From positions 39,012-103,011 of the IMG/VR virus record IMGVR_UViG_3300048837_000398: a stretch of DNA of 64,000 nucleotides, one strand, 5' to 3'. Positions 43,521 through 53,678 of this stretch are shown here, piece by piece. The notes beneath the pieces are model-generated. The model was not told the DNA's origin. It worked only from the letters and a program-made list of their open reading frames with translations, and ran no database searches. Position 1 is the stretch's first letter. Each line of letters starts with the position of its first letter. The position numbers and the translations under genes were made by a program. This stretch comes from a virus.

Positions 43521-43948
43521 TGGAACTAAAACTTAAACGCTACATACTGACTGACAAGTCCACTATCTCAGACCTCTTTATCGACGGGCACTACTTCTGT
43601 AAAACTCTCGAAGACACTGACCGTGGGCTGACGTCTACCATGTCACTAGACGAAATCAAGAAGATCAAAGTGTGGGGGCAGACTGCTATTCCTAAAGGAC
43701 GCTACGAAGTAGTGATCTCCTACTCAAACAAGTTTAAGCGGCTTCTTCCCGAACTTCTTAATGTCCCTGGATATGGGGGCATACGTATTCACGTAGGCAA
43801 TAGGCCGCAAGACACTGAAGGCTGCATACTTCCTGGCAACTGGTTCTACGAAGACCAAGTAATCAACTCTAAAGCAACCTTCACTACACTATTTCAGATG
43901 ATGCAGTCTAGAGCTAAGAAGGAAAAAATATTTATTACTGTTGAATAA
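43520..43948 (+). CDS. DUF5675-like protein
   Basis: A 142 aa protein matching the DUF5675 layout: SDLFIDGHYFCKTLEDTDRG, then TAIPKGRYEVVISYS, then YGGIRIHVGNRPQDTEGCIL. The His and Cys in the last segment resemble an L,D-transpeptidase-like active site, and a cell-wall role has been suggested for such domains; this is inference. It is the last gene before a promoter and the next transcription unit. Confidence 0.75.
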   Translation: MELKLKRYILTDKSTISDLFIDGHYFCKTLEDTDRGLTSTMSLDEIKKIKVWGQTAIPKGRYEVVISYSNKFKRLLPELLNVPGYGGIRIHVGNRPQDTEGCILPGNWFYEDQVINSKATFTTLFQMMQSRAKKEKIFITVE

Positions 43949-43995
43949 TTTAACTATGCGCTACGCATAAAAACGTGAAAACATACAACTACAGC

Positions 43996-44003
43996 TAACT
44001 TTG
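43996..44003 (+). promoter_or_regulatory. Rightward promoter -7 box
   Basis: TAACTTTG matches the TAnnTTTG consensus and sits just before ATG 44008, so the transcript would be nearly leaderless. No AAATGCTA box lies upstream, unlike the two promoters at 7338 and 7747. A small inverted repeat TATGCG-CTA-CGCATA precedes it (43954-43968). Confidence 0.5.
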
Positions 44004-44007
44004 TGCT

Positions 44008-44682
44008 ATGAACTTAATCACGCACGCTTACGCTGTTAGAAATCTACTGTCTAAGGGGGCGTCAAGTGATGACGCCTCTTTTTCGTTACGCCTGATCGCA
44101 CATTTCTTGCGAGTGGCTCGTGGACTTCTAATAGAGCAAAAAGCCAACAAATACAACACGATATCAGAGCAGTCGTTTCAATCGCTCTGCTTAGATTTAG
44201 TTAAAGGGCAGTTCCACAATTGCTGTGATGCACCAACTTCTAAGTGCCTACTTCTCAAATCAACTACGAAGATCCCTAAAGTTCTAGTTACTCGCTGAGG
44301 AGATCTGTCTAAAGTGATGACACTCGACGGTAAGGTAATCGCTAAGAGCTCGCTTACGTACTCTAGACTATCTAAATATTCGATAACGAACAGAGATCCT
44401 AAGCCAGGTTGGTTTATACACGACGGTTATCTCTACGTTATCAACAATTCTAACTTAGAGAAGATCCTGCTAAACTCTCTTTTCGAAGATCCTACAGAAG
44501 TAACACAAGCTAATTGCAGTGCTTCACAAGAGAACTGCCCAGGGTTCCTCGAATCAGAGTTCCCAATCGACCCAGACTTGATTCCAGCTATGTACGATCT
44601 GACCCTTAAGTATCTGACAACTTCTTTGAATATGCCGCCAAAGGATAATCTTAATAATGCCCAAGACGACCAAACAAATTAA
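44008..44682 (+). CDS. crAss-like conserved structural protein, UGA (Trp)
   Basis: A 224 aa protein continuous across UGA at 44296-44298 (VLVTR-W-GDLSKVMT). Contains PKPGWFIHDGYLYVINNS, characteristic of a conserved neck/tail protein in crAss-like phages. The N-terminal half is helical, the C-terminal half alpha/beta. It overlaps the IHF-like gene by 26 nt. The exact role (ring, adaptor) is not known from sequence. Confidence 0.62.
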
Positions 44683-45097
44683 GAGTTGAACCGACATGTT
44701 CGCGGAATATGAAAATCCTCACAACATAACGCGCACTGAATACCGCAAGATACTTTACGCCTTCAACAGCCTACTTGCTAACGCGATTATCTACGAAGGT
44801 GTGACATTTGTCTTACCTAAAGGAGTCGGAACTCTCGGAGTCTACAAGAAGCCAACAACCAAGCGCGGTTACTTTGACTACGCAACGTTCAACAAGACAG
44901 GAATAAAGCGTTGGATTCAGAATCACCATTCAGGTAATTTCAGAGCTAAAGTCATTTGGAACTTATCAGTACCATGGTGCCAATTGCCGGTCATAGTTCA
45001 CAACATGTTTCGGTTTAAACCTGCACGCTTGGTAAACAGAACGCTGGCAAAAGCAATCAAAGAACAAAACACCATAAACCTATACTATGACTACTAA
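44657..45097 (+). CDS. IHF/HU-like virion-associated protein, UGA (Trp)
   Basis: A 146 aa protein. ATG 44657 with UGA at 44687-44689 (KQIKS-W-TDMFAEYENP) gives a longer N-terminus than the frame after UGA. The core, YRKILYAFNSLLANAIIYEG then LPKGVGTLGVYKKP, resembles the helix-helix-strand start of IHF/HU, which bend DNA. crAss-like phages carry such genes beside tail genes. The C-terminal tail (HNMFRFKPARLVNRTLAK) is extra. It overlaps the next gene. Confidence 0.65.
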
Positions 45098-45887
45098 CTA
45101 CGTTTCAATTAAGTCTGTGCTGCACGATCTTTCGTCGATGATAGATGAGCGTTATTGGAACGAATCTGCGATGGAAGAATGGATTACTAAAGCTCTTCGG
45201 CAACTCAACATCGAACCTGCTCTAGAGCAAGCTGTAGCACTGCTCGAAATATGCGAGCACAAAGCGCAACTCCCTTCTGATCTTAAGTATCTTACTCAGA
45301 TAACGTATAAGGCTACACCAATGCCTGAAGACGAACTCGCTGCGATTATCGCTGACTTAGATCTTCCTTCGAACTCTAACCTCTTTCTCTACCACTCTGC
45401 CCTAAAGAATCTGAAGTGGCTGCCACTACGGCTAGCTACGAATCCGTTTCACAACTCGATCTGCTTAGACGAAACTCTTACGAAATGCCTTAACTGCCAA
45501 TACGAGTTTACTGTTTCACCTTCGATGGTGCTGACTACTAACTTACGCTCAGGGCTCATACTTGTTTCGTACTTACGTTTCCCCGTAGATGAAGATGGCT
45601 CAGCCCTTATTCCAGACAACGAAACTCTGAAAGAAGCGATCCTTCATTATGCCCTCTACCGCTACTGGATGACACGCTACATAATGAAAGAAGACGGTGC
45701 AGACTCTCGCGTTAAGTTCCACTCGACTATGTGGGACACGCTTTCTAAGAAAGCGCTAAACCTGAACCTACCTGATCTCTCTATGCTCGAGAACATAAAG
45801 AACCAACGTAATAGACTTGTTCCGCGTTCACGTATGTTCCAAAATAATTTTATGAACTTAAATAGCGAAGAAAATGTTGACTTCTAA
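45087..45887 (+). CDS. Tail-tubular/ring protein (P22 gp4-like layout)
   Basis: A 266 aa protein. N-terminal VLHDLSSMIDERYWNESAME and ALRQLNIEPALEQAVALLEI helices, a middle beta part with LPSDLKYLTQI, and C-terminal helices (EAILHYALYRYWMTRYIM) match the layout of adaptor/tail-tubular proteins that join portal and tail. Placed between the IHF-like and muzzle-like genes as in crAss-like phages. It overlaps the next gene by 14 nt. Confidence 0.68.
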   Translation: MTTNYVSIKSVLHDLSSMIDERYWNESAMEEWITKALRQLNIEPALEQAVALLEICEHKAQLPSDLKYLTQITYKATPMPEDELAAIIADLDLPSNSNLFLYHSALKNLKWLPLRLATNPFHNSICLDETLTKCLNCQYEFTVSPSMVLTTNLRSGLILVSYLRFPVDEDGSALIPDNETLKEAILHYALYRYWMTRYIMKEDGADSRVKFHSTMWDTLSKKALNLNLPDLSMLENIKNQRNRLVPRSRMFQNNFMNLNSEENVDF

Positions 45888-48800
45888 AGGCATCGTAAAA
45901 GGGATGTCTCAAGACGTGCATCCCCGCTACCAACCACCCAACACATATTATTCTGCTCTTAACGCTGTGCTCGAGTCTAACGATGGTGACATACTTACGC
46001 TTTCTAACGAGCTAGGCAATCTTCAAGAACTCTCTACTTACCCGATCAACGAAGACGGTATCCCTAAGAAAGTGATCGGTAATCGGCTCTTAGATGACGG
46101 TACAACAGTGCTCTTTATTTTTGATCCAGCTGAAACACGTCCTGTTCACGAAATAGGAATATGGGACCCATTCAAAAATACGTACACAACTTACGTTAAG
46201 GGCGAACCTCTTTACTTTTCTGACAAGCACTACGTCAACGCTATCTACCGCATAAAGAATGGCTGTGAGCGCGTAGTCTACTTTACGGATAATCTTAATC
46301 CGTATCGCGTAATTAACTTAGACCGGCCAGAGTACTATACTCAACCACCTAATCCGCAGCTACTGTCTGTAGACAAGCTTAAGTACTCTCCAGACACGCG
46401 GCCAATATCTCTCGATCTTTCGACGCAGACTTTTGGCGGATCGCTAAACGTAGGCACATATGCTTTTGCAGTGCGCTTGCTAGACCAAGACTACAATCCT
46501 ACTAAGTGGCTGATAGTTTCTTCGTCCATTCCAATTACAGATGACGATCTAAAGATGCTCGAGCCTCTTCAGATAGATGGTGCAGCATCGAACATAGACG
46601 ACGTTGGTTACGTGCCCAAGACTACTAAGTCCATTAAGGTGGATCTCGAAAAGGTAGACACTCGCTTTACGTACGTACAACTTGCTGTCATAAAGTGGGA
46701 AGATGTTTCAGGAGCAGTTACGGGCGTAGAGATCCTCACGCCTACTAACATACCGTTCTCGTCGCTCCCCATTACAGATATGTCGATAGTCTATACAGGA
46801 CTCACTTCGCAGATCGAAAGCTTTTCCTCACTCGAAGACATCCTTACAGAGAAGGTACAGCTGGAGCAAGTTGTGACGCACGCGCAAAAGGATAATCGTC
46901 TGATGGTGGCTGGTCTCACATATACACCTAAAGACTACACAGGCTTCCAACGGCACGCATCTAAGATCTGGACGGAGTACGACATCTCTGATGGAGATCT
47001 AATTCACGAAACTATCAACGCGAAAGCTAAGCTCTCTAAGACAGATCTCTATTACTTCGAGCGTGGTTCGTTTACTTTCGACGAAGTCTACGCACTAGGC
47101 ATTGTCTATATTTGGGATGATGGCACAGAGTCTCCTGTGTTCCATATACCAGGACGCCCAATGTTTGATAATACTCTCGAAGTCTTTGGCACGAACCCAT
47201 ACATAACTACTAACTTAGACGAGTGGGATTCTTACGACGTAACAGGAGACATCAACATCTTTAACGATCTCAAGACCTCACGCTGGCAAGTGTACAATAC
47301 GCACATTCGCTCGTCCAACAACGCTGGCTACATGGGCTACTACGAGACTTCTACTCAGTATCCTCTTATCGATACGTGCAATGACGATCCGCTTACTTAC
47401 TGGGGCGAAGATTATTGGGGTAACGAAATAGAACCGCTAGTAACTAACATTCGTCACCACAGAATGCCTTCGTACCTAAAACCTTCAGGAGCTGACTTCT
47501 CTGCACTACGCTTAGGCATCAAGTTCCACATGTCTGAAGACTATCCACACGAACGTATTGTCGGACACTACTACGTATTTGGTGATCGTACTGAAGAGCG
47601 CACTATCGTCGACAAAGGATTCATCACTACACTAGGTGACGCTGGTAACGACAACTACCTTTTTAAATACAACATCTATCCGGGTGGAGCAAACGCAGTT
47701 CCTTCTAAAGAACTCTACGCCTATATTTCTCCAGAGGTTACATTCGAAGGTCGCACTGTTTCTGGTGACTACCTTACGGTAGAAAAAGCATACGATGGTG
47801 GTGATAACATGATTGCTACTAGCAACGCTCTAGTTGTTGCTAACGATATTTATGAGCAACCCATAAACGTGTGGGCAGTTCAACAAGTCTTCAGGAACTT
47901 TAATGAGCCAGTAGAGCTTAACTACAAACTTAAAGAGGCTGTCTACTTAGCTAAGTCACCTACAGAAAAGCTTCCTAATTATGTGTATGCTCATAACGAA
48001 GTCGCCACAGTTGAAAATCGTTCGATCCATACTAACGTGATGCTCTATCAAATTGAGCGTCCGTTTAAAGAAGTTGACGATTGGGCAGATGATTTCTACT
48101 CTTATGGTGGTAGTGGTGGCACTCCTTCTAATGGAGCTCGTACTCTCCACGTATCTGTTAAGAGAGATATCGACGTATTCGCTAATCTATTCGTAGTGCA
48201 ATATAAACGCATCGGCTCTTCGTTCTTAAATCGTTCAGGACTCTCAGGAGACTACGAGCAGCTTCACTATGAAGGAGATTCTTTCGTTACCTACTTCTCT
48301 GTGTTCGATTCTACGTGAACAGTTACACAAGGCCCTACTGAAGTAGATGCTACCGCATACGTAGGTATTCACGTAATAGACTGCGCAACTAATCCTGGTT
48401 TACGTTATGGCTCGCCGTCTAATCCACAGTTTACGTATCTCAAGCCACTGCTCAACACGACTAATGCTGACAATATAGGTCAGTACGTCGCATCAAAGTA
48501 CTACGAGACCATCCAAGGCCAAGGAGCTTTTTATCCAGAGTACTACGCTTCGAACAAAGCGTTCGACAACATCGGCTCGATAAAGCGCTATTATCCTATT
48601 TCTTTCGACTACGACTTTTGCTCGGAGTGCATCGAAGAGTTTCCTTATCGGATCTACTATTCGCAACTAGATGATATCGAACGGAGAAAGGATGCGTACA
48701 GAGAAATACTGCCTAACAACTATATAGATCTTGACGGCTCTAATGGAGCAATAACAGACCTGTTCGTAAACTTCAACGAGTTCTACGCAGCTACTCCACA

Positions 48801-50043
48801 CGCGCTCTACCTTATTCCTACTAACCAGCAAGTCCTTACGACAGAAGATGCTGAGTCAGTCTACATAGGATCTGGTAAAGTGTTTCAGCTACCACCCCGC
48901 CCACTTAAAAGCGCCGACAATGCGTTCGGTGGATTAGAGCTCTGGAAGTCGCGAGTGCTTACTGAGTACGGAGCATTCTACATGGACACTGCTTCAGCTA
49001 GACCGATCCTCCTTACTTCTAATCTCAAAGACCTTTCGCTAGAAGGCATGCGCACGTTCTTCCAAAAGAATGCTAAAGTTAAATTCTTAGGACAGTTCAA
49101 AGAACTCACAGGACAGACATACACTAACACTTCTACAGCTTCTGACGAAGGAGTAGGCTACATGTCGACGTATGATCCACGGTTCAAGCGCCTTATTATC
49201 CACAAGAAAGATTATACGTTCACACCTTCTGCTGCAGCACAACTTAAGTACTACTCGCCAGAGGTAGTTGCTACCGAAGAGTTCGTCCCTCCTCCCACAC
49301 TCTGGACAGACGGCTCTAAGTTCTACATCGATACTACTAAGGTAAGCTTAGATACTCCCGACTATTTTCAAAACAGAAGCTACACGATCTCGTATTCGTT
49401 TCTCAATCAGGCGTGGGTGTCCTATCACTCGTACTTCCCGTACTACATGTTCTTCGACAACAACTCTTTTTACTCGGACAACATCTTTACGCACGGTACC
49501 TCTAACTACCAGACTTTCTACGGAACTAAGTACGATCACTTCTTAGACATTATCGTGCCGATAGATCCTAACGAGCAGAAGACTCTTTCCTCCTTATCCT
49601 ATGTTTCTGACACGTGGCTGTACGACACTACTCTCGAAGCTTACGCTAAAACTGACGACACGTTCGATAGAGCAGTCTTCTACAACTCTACGCAGTCTTC
49701 AGGTAATAACTTCATAATCTCTAATCCTTCACCATTCGCAACAGTAGTCCCGCCTTCTTTAAAAGCTGTGCGTACTGACTCTAAGTGGCACATCAACGAC
49801 TTCAGAGATTACACTCTCAACGCGAACACACCTGTTTGGGATAACGCTCCATTCATACCTAACCCCACACTCTGGATAGACAGGAGCCCTAATCAAGCGA
49901 ACATCGATTCCAACAAATCTTTGTTCACGCTTCCACGTTTCAAAGACTTCTATCAGGGCGTGCGACTCTTCTTTAAACCAGACACTAACTTGAAAATTAC
50001 GACAGATCTAATTCAGACTCTGCATACCAATAAAAACCGATAA
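45874..50043 (+). CDS. Tail muzzle-like (stabilisation) protein, UGA (Trp)
   Basis: A 1389 aa protein, close to the size of the muzzle protein that closes the tail of crAss-like phages. UGA at 48316-48318 (SVFDST-W-TVTQGPTEVD) joins two large halves of the same frame and style. N-terminus MLTSKGIVKGMSQDVHPRYQ followed by long beta-rich, Tyr/Asp-rich sequence as in P22 gp10-type needle/hub proteins. Stop and next ATG overlap (TAATG). It would form the distal tail gate. Confidence 0.75.
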
Positions 50044-51758
50044 TGAAAAAGACAAAAAAACGTGCTACTGGTGGAGACATAGGTAATGTTGTTTCGAGTG
50101 TCGCACCACTGCTCTCACTTATTCCTGGAGCACAGCCTTTCGCTATGGGAGCTGCTGCTCTTTCCCCGCTACTTTCGATGATGGACACGCTAACAGAACG
50201 TAAGAAGCCAACAGGCGGTTCACCAGGAGCTTACAATACTGGCGGCGATATTTCTCTGAACTCGCAGTCGACACAGATAAAAGGTAATCCTAATGTCTAC
50301 GACTCTGAGACGTACGATACACCTAACGGCAAAATAAAGCTCGATCACAACGAAGTTATCAAAGGAACATTCGCTTATTCTAATCGTCTACGCAATCCTA
50401 AGACTGGAAACACGTTCGCTGAAGACATCGCTCCTATCGAAAAGTCTTCGGGCAGAGCTGCTAAGAGAGGACGCATTAACGATCCTATATCTAACAACAC
50501 GATCTCTGTTAACGAACAACGTGCTCAGCTTATTGCGCGCACTCAAGAGATTCTAGCTACTAAGTTAGGGCACCGTACTCCACAAGGTATGGACCCACAA
50601 AATGCTGCTGCAGCTGGCTATCAAACTGGTGGGCCAATAACACCTTCAGCCGAACGACCTTACATGTCTGTTGGTGGAGACTATTTCTACGACCCTTACG
50701 ACTCACACTTCCTTCGGCGCAATCCCCTCACTGGCTCCTACACTCAAGAAGACAATCCTGGATTCGGTAGTGGAAAAGGCTTCAGGCCTTACCAAGAAGC
50801 CTCCCCAACTGATTGGGAAATGGCACAGTTTGGCCAAGAAGGTGTAACTCCTGGTGGAACTCTTCCAGAAGTAACGATCAGCGGTAAGCGTAATGTTCCT
50901 GCTCCACGAGGTACGAGGCGAGCCCCCTCACCAGTAGCTGCCTTAGATTCTCTTACACGTGCAGAAGAGTTCACTGCAAATCCTGCACTCGTAAACAGAG
51001 TTGGACGTTGGAGAACTGATGATCCTGCGCCAGAACTAGGCGCTCCTCAAGGGCTGCAGCTCCCATACTCTGCGCTACAGTACAGCCAAACTGCTCAACA
51101 AGAAATGGATCAACGTGCTCAACAAGTAGCCGCCGCTCAAACACTTCCAGCTGGAGTAACTCCTCCATCAGCAGTAGATTCGAGAACATATGGCTCTGCT
51201 CCCACTGCTCCTACAAACAAGTATGGTACTACTGTTGGGGATGTGTTTCAAGCCATCGAAGTCGGCTCTAAGTTTGGCCAGTTGGTTGGCGGTCCCGAAA
51301 AGGAAACTCCTCACCTCGATAGAAGCCAGATCTCTAAGCAAGCGTACGATCCGCGTCCAGTTCTTCAGCGTAATCAAGCTAACTTCCAAGCACAGTCTAA
51401 CGCTCTTCAGACTTCTTCTCCTAACCTTCGGCGAGCACTCCAGAATTCTCTTTACGCTAAGAAACTAGAAGCTGATTCAGGAGTTCTTTCGAAGTACCAA
51501 GAAATGAACAACCAAGCTACGACTCAATACGAAGATCGTATCTCTAATAGAGCTCGCTACAACAATCAAGTGATGACTCTTACGGACGACATGAATGCAC
51601 GTAACCGTGGTCAGTTCATGAACGCCTCTCAAAACGCAATGACTTCACTAGGTAACTTTGGCGAAGCTCTAAATCGTAAGAAGCAAAACTACGATGCTCT
51701 GAACATCTTACGTACTATTTATCCAGATGTGTACGGACGCATAGGCTCAATAATCTAA
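50043..51758 (+). CDS. Virion/cargo-type protein with TGG repeats
   Basis: A 571 aa protein. The N-terminus has a hydrophobic Ala/Pro-rich stretch (SSVAPLLSLIPGAQPFAMGA), then several TGG-type turns (RATGGDIGN, KPTGGSPGAYNTGGDI, YQTGGPITP) and a long helical C-terminus. It follows the muzzle gene and precedes two more large proteins, as do the ejected cargo proteins of crAss-like phages. TAATG overlaps on both sides. Confidence 0.58.
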   Translation: MKKTKKRATGGDIGNVVSSVAPLLSLIPGAQPFAMGAAALSPLLSMMDTLTERKKPTGGSPGAYNTGGDISLNSQSTQIKGNPNVYDSETYDTPNGKIKLDHNEVIKGTFAYSNRLRNPKTGNTFAEDIAPIEKSSGRAAKRGRINDPISNNTISVNEQRAQLIARTQEILATKLGHRTPQGMDPQNAAAAGYQTGGPITPSAERPYMSVGGDYFYDPYDSHFLRRNPLTGSYTQEDNPGFGSGKGFRPYQEASPTDWEMAQFGQEGVTPGGTLPEVTISGKRNVPAPRGTRRAPSPVAALDSLTRAEEFTANPALVNRVGRWRTDDPAPELGAPQGLQLPYSALQYSQTAQQEMDQRAQQVAAAQTLPAGVTPPSAVDSRTYGSAPTAPTNKYGTTVGDVFQAIEVGSKFGQLVGGPEKETPHLDRSQISKQAYDPRPVLQRNQANFQAQSNALQTSSPNLRRALQNSLYAKKLEADSGVLSKYQEMNNQATTQYEDRISNRARYNNQVMTLTDDMNARNRGQFMNASQNAMTSLGNFGEALNRKKQNYDALNILRTIYPDVYGRIGSII

Positions 51759-53677
51759 TGGTAAACAGATACTTCAATCCAGTAGCATACGAAGGTGAGC
51801 TCTATGCACCACCTATCGACTACATCGAAAAAAGTCTTAAGCAACTTCAAGAAACTTACGACACTAACTTCGCAGCAGCAGATAAACTCAAAGACTCGTA
51901 TCTAGAGTCACTTCCTAAAGATCGTGCCAGGGCTGACGAATTCCAAAACGACATCATCAAGTCTATCGACGACATCACTGCTAAGTATAGTGGTGACTAC
52001 TCGCAAGCAACTAAAGATCTGTATGCGCTCCAGTCTGACATCAAGCGTAAGCTACGTCCAGGCACAGAGTATTATACTATCGGCAAGAACTTTCAGATCT
52101 ATTCAGAGGCTCTTAAGAATGAGCAAGCTCGCCTAGCTAAAGGAGAGATTTCAGAACACCAATATAGAGCACTCGTCGCTAACATCGACAAAACTTATAC
52201 GGGTGTTAAAGCAGATCCAACTACGGGCACCTACAATACTATTCGGGTGTCACCACTAGCTAAGTACATGGACTCTAATGCAATCGCTACTAAAGCACTC
52301 GACTCACTCAAGCCTCGAGAGATCACGCAGACTAAGGTTGTGAAAGGGCCAGATGGTTACTACACAACTCTCAAAGAGACGACAGTAGGTATCGATCCTC
52401 AAGAAGCATACAACGCAATGAAAGCTGCGCTTACAAACGACGATCAGTTCATAGCTTATTGGCAGCAGTTTAACGATCTGCAAGGAAGTGACGCAGAGAC
52501 AGAGATGTCGAACGTACTCAACGATTACGCGCACAATCTCGTACCGTCTAAGTCAGGTATCTTCAAGCAATCGAATGACATCGACATGAAAGAAGACATC
52601 GTAGCACGTGACGCTAGAGCTTATCACCGAGCAGTTAGCCTCGAGAATCTGCGACTACGTAATCGCATGCACTTCGAAGACTACAAGAACAAAGCTGATG
52701 CTCCAATAGATGGTGGCGATCTCGAGATCTTGGGGCAGTCCAACACTGGCTTTAGCCGTTATCGTAAGATCGAACCTGCTACAGGTTTCTTCTCGACTAA
52801 CCAAGTTAACGTAGATCAGTTGCTCAAGACTCGTTCACGGAACGACATCAACTATAAGCAACTCGAAGCTATCAGAGCTGCTAATCCTAACAAGTCTTCG
52901 CGCGACATTATCGAGCTCTACAATAACTCACTCTCGTCAGATAAGTACGGTTCAGAGATCTACTATACTCGCTACAAGACTACGGCTGCTCAAAACGAAG
53001 AAGCTCAGCGTACTGTTCCGACACTACTCAACGCTAATTCACCGATCATCGAATATGACTTAGCTACGGGAGCTATTACACACCTACTCAAAGCAAGTGA
53101 TCGTGAAGCTGCTATCAAAAAGATGTATGACAAAGCGGACAAACCAACTAAGATAACAGCTAAGGGCTTAGGCAAAACCTCGCCTTCGTCAGGCCACCTA
53201 CCTTTTGGCACGATCTTAGCACCACAGAACTTCGAAGGTAAGTACTACATTGTCCCTGACCAGTCTACTAAGTTCAACGAATTTAACACAGGCTTCTCAG
53301 ACGATCCTACGCAATCACGCCGTTACAAGATGTTCGGCTGGATGCAAGAAACTACGGAAGGACCGATGTTCGAACACTACGTAGAAGGACAACGCGAGCC
53401 CTACAAACTTATGGGAGTCAAAGAGTACTTCTGGAACCCACAAGCTAAACGAACTGAAGAGGATGTGCGTTACTACGGAGCTAAACCGATACGCATGGCA
53501 GACGGCTCGATCACTTGGACACCCGATAAAAACGATCCTCTCATGGAGAATGGTCAGTTTGTAACACCGTTCGAGCTAGAGCGCAAAGAAATTCCTGCTT
53601 CAGCAATATATGCACGTTCACCACGTAAACCAAGAAGCGCTTCATCTGAAAGCGATGTCTCACTAGAAACATTCTAA
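51758..53677 (+). CDS. Virion/cargo-type protein
   Basis: A 639 aa, mostly helical, hydrophilic protein. The N-terminal 150 residues form long coiled coils (IEKSLKQLQETYDTNFAAAD). The C-terminal tail is Ser/Arg-rich (ARSPRKPRSASSESD). No enzymatic motif seen. Between the TGG-repeat protein and the giant protein, all tightly spaced, so it is probably packaged in the virion. No UGA inside. Confidence 0.55.
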   Translation: MVNRYFNPVAYEGELYAPPIDYIEKSLKQLQETYDTNFAAADKLKDSYLESLPKDRARADEFQNDIIKSIDDITAKYSGDYSQATKDLYALQSDIKRKLRPGTEYYTIGKNFQIYSEALKNEQARLAKGEISEHQYRALVANIDKTYTGVKADPTTGTYNTIRVSPLAKYMDSNAIATKALDSLKPREITQTKVVKGPDGYYTTLKETTVGIDPQEAYNAMKAALTNDDQFIAYWQQFNDLQGSDAETEMSNVLNDYAHNLVPSKSGIFKQSNDIDMKEDIVARDARAYHRAVSLENLRLRNRMHFEDYKNKADAPIDGGDLEILGQSNTGFSRYRKIEPATGFFSTNQVNVDQLLKTRSRNDINYKQLEAIRAANPNKSSRDIIELYNNSLSSDKYGSEIYYTRYKTTAAQNEEAQRTVPTLLNANSPIIEYDLATGAITHLLKASDREAAIKKMYDKADKPTKITAKGLGKTSPSSGHLPFGTILAPQNFEGKYYIVPDQSTKFNEFNTGFSDDPTQSRRYKMFGWMQETTEGPMFEHYVEGQREPYKLMGVKEYFWNPQAKRTEEDVRYYGAKPIRMADGSITWTPDKNDPLMENGQFVTPFELERKEIPASAIYARSPRKPRSASSESDVSLETF

Positions 53678-53678
53678 T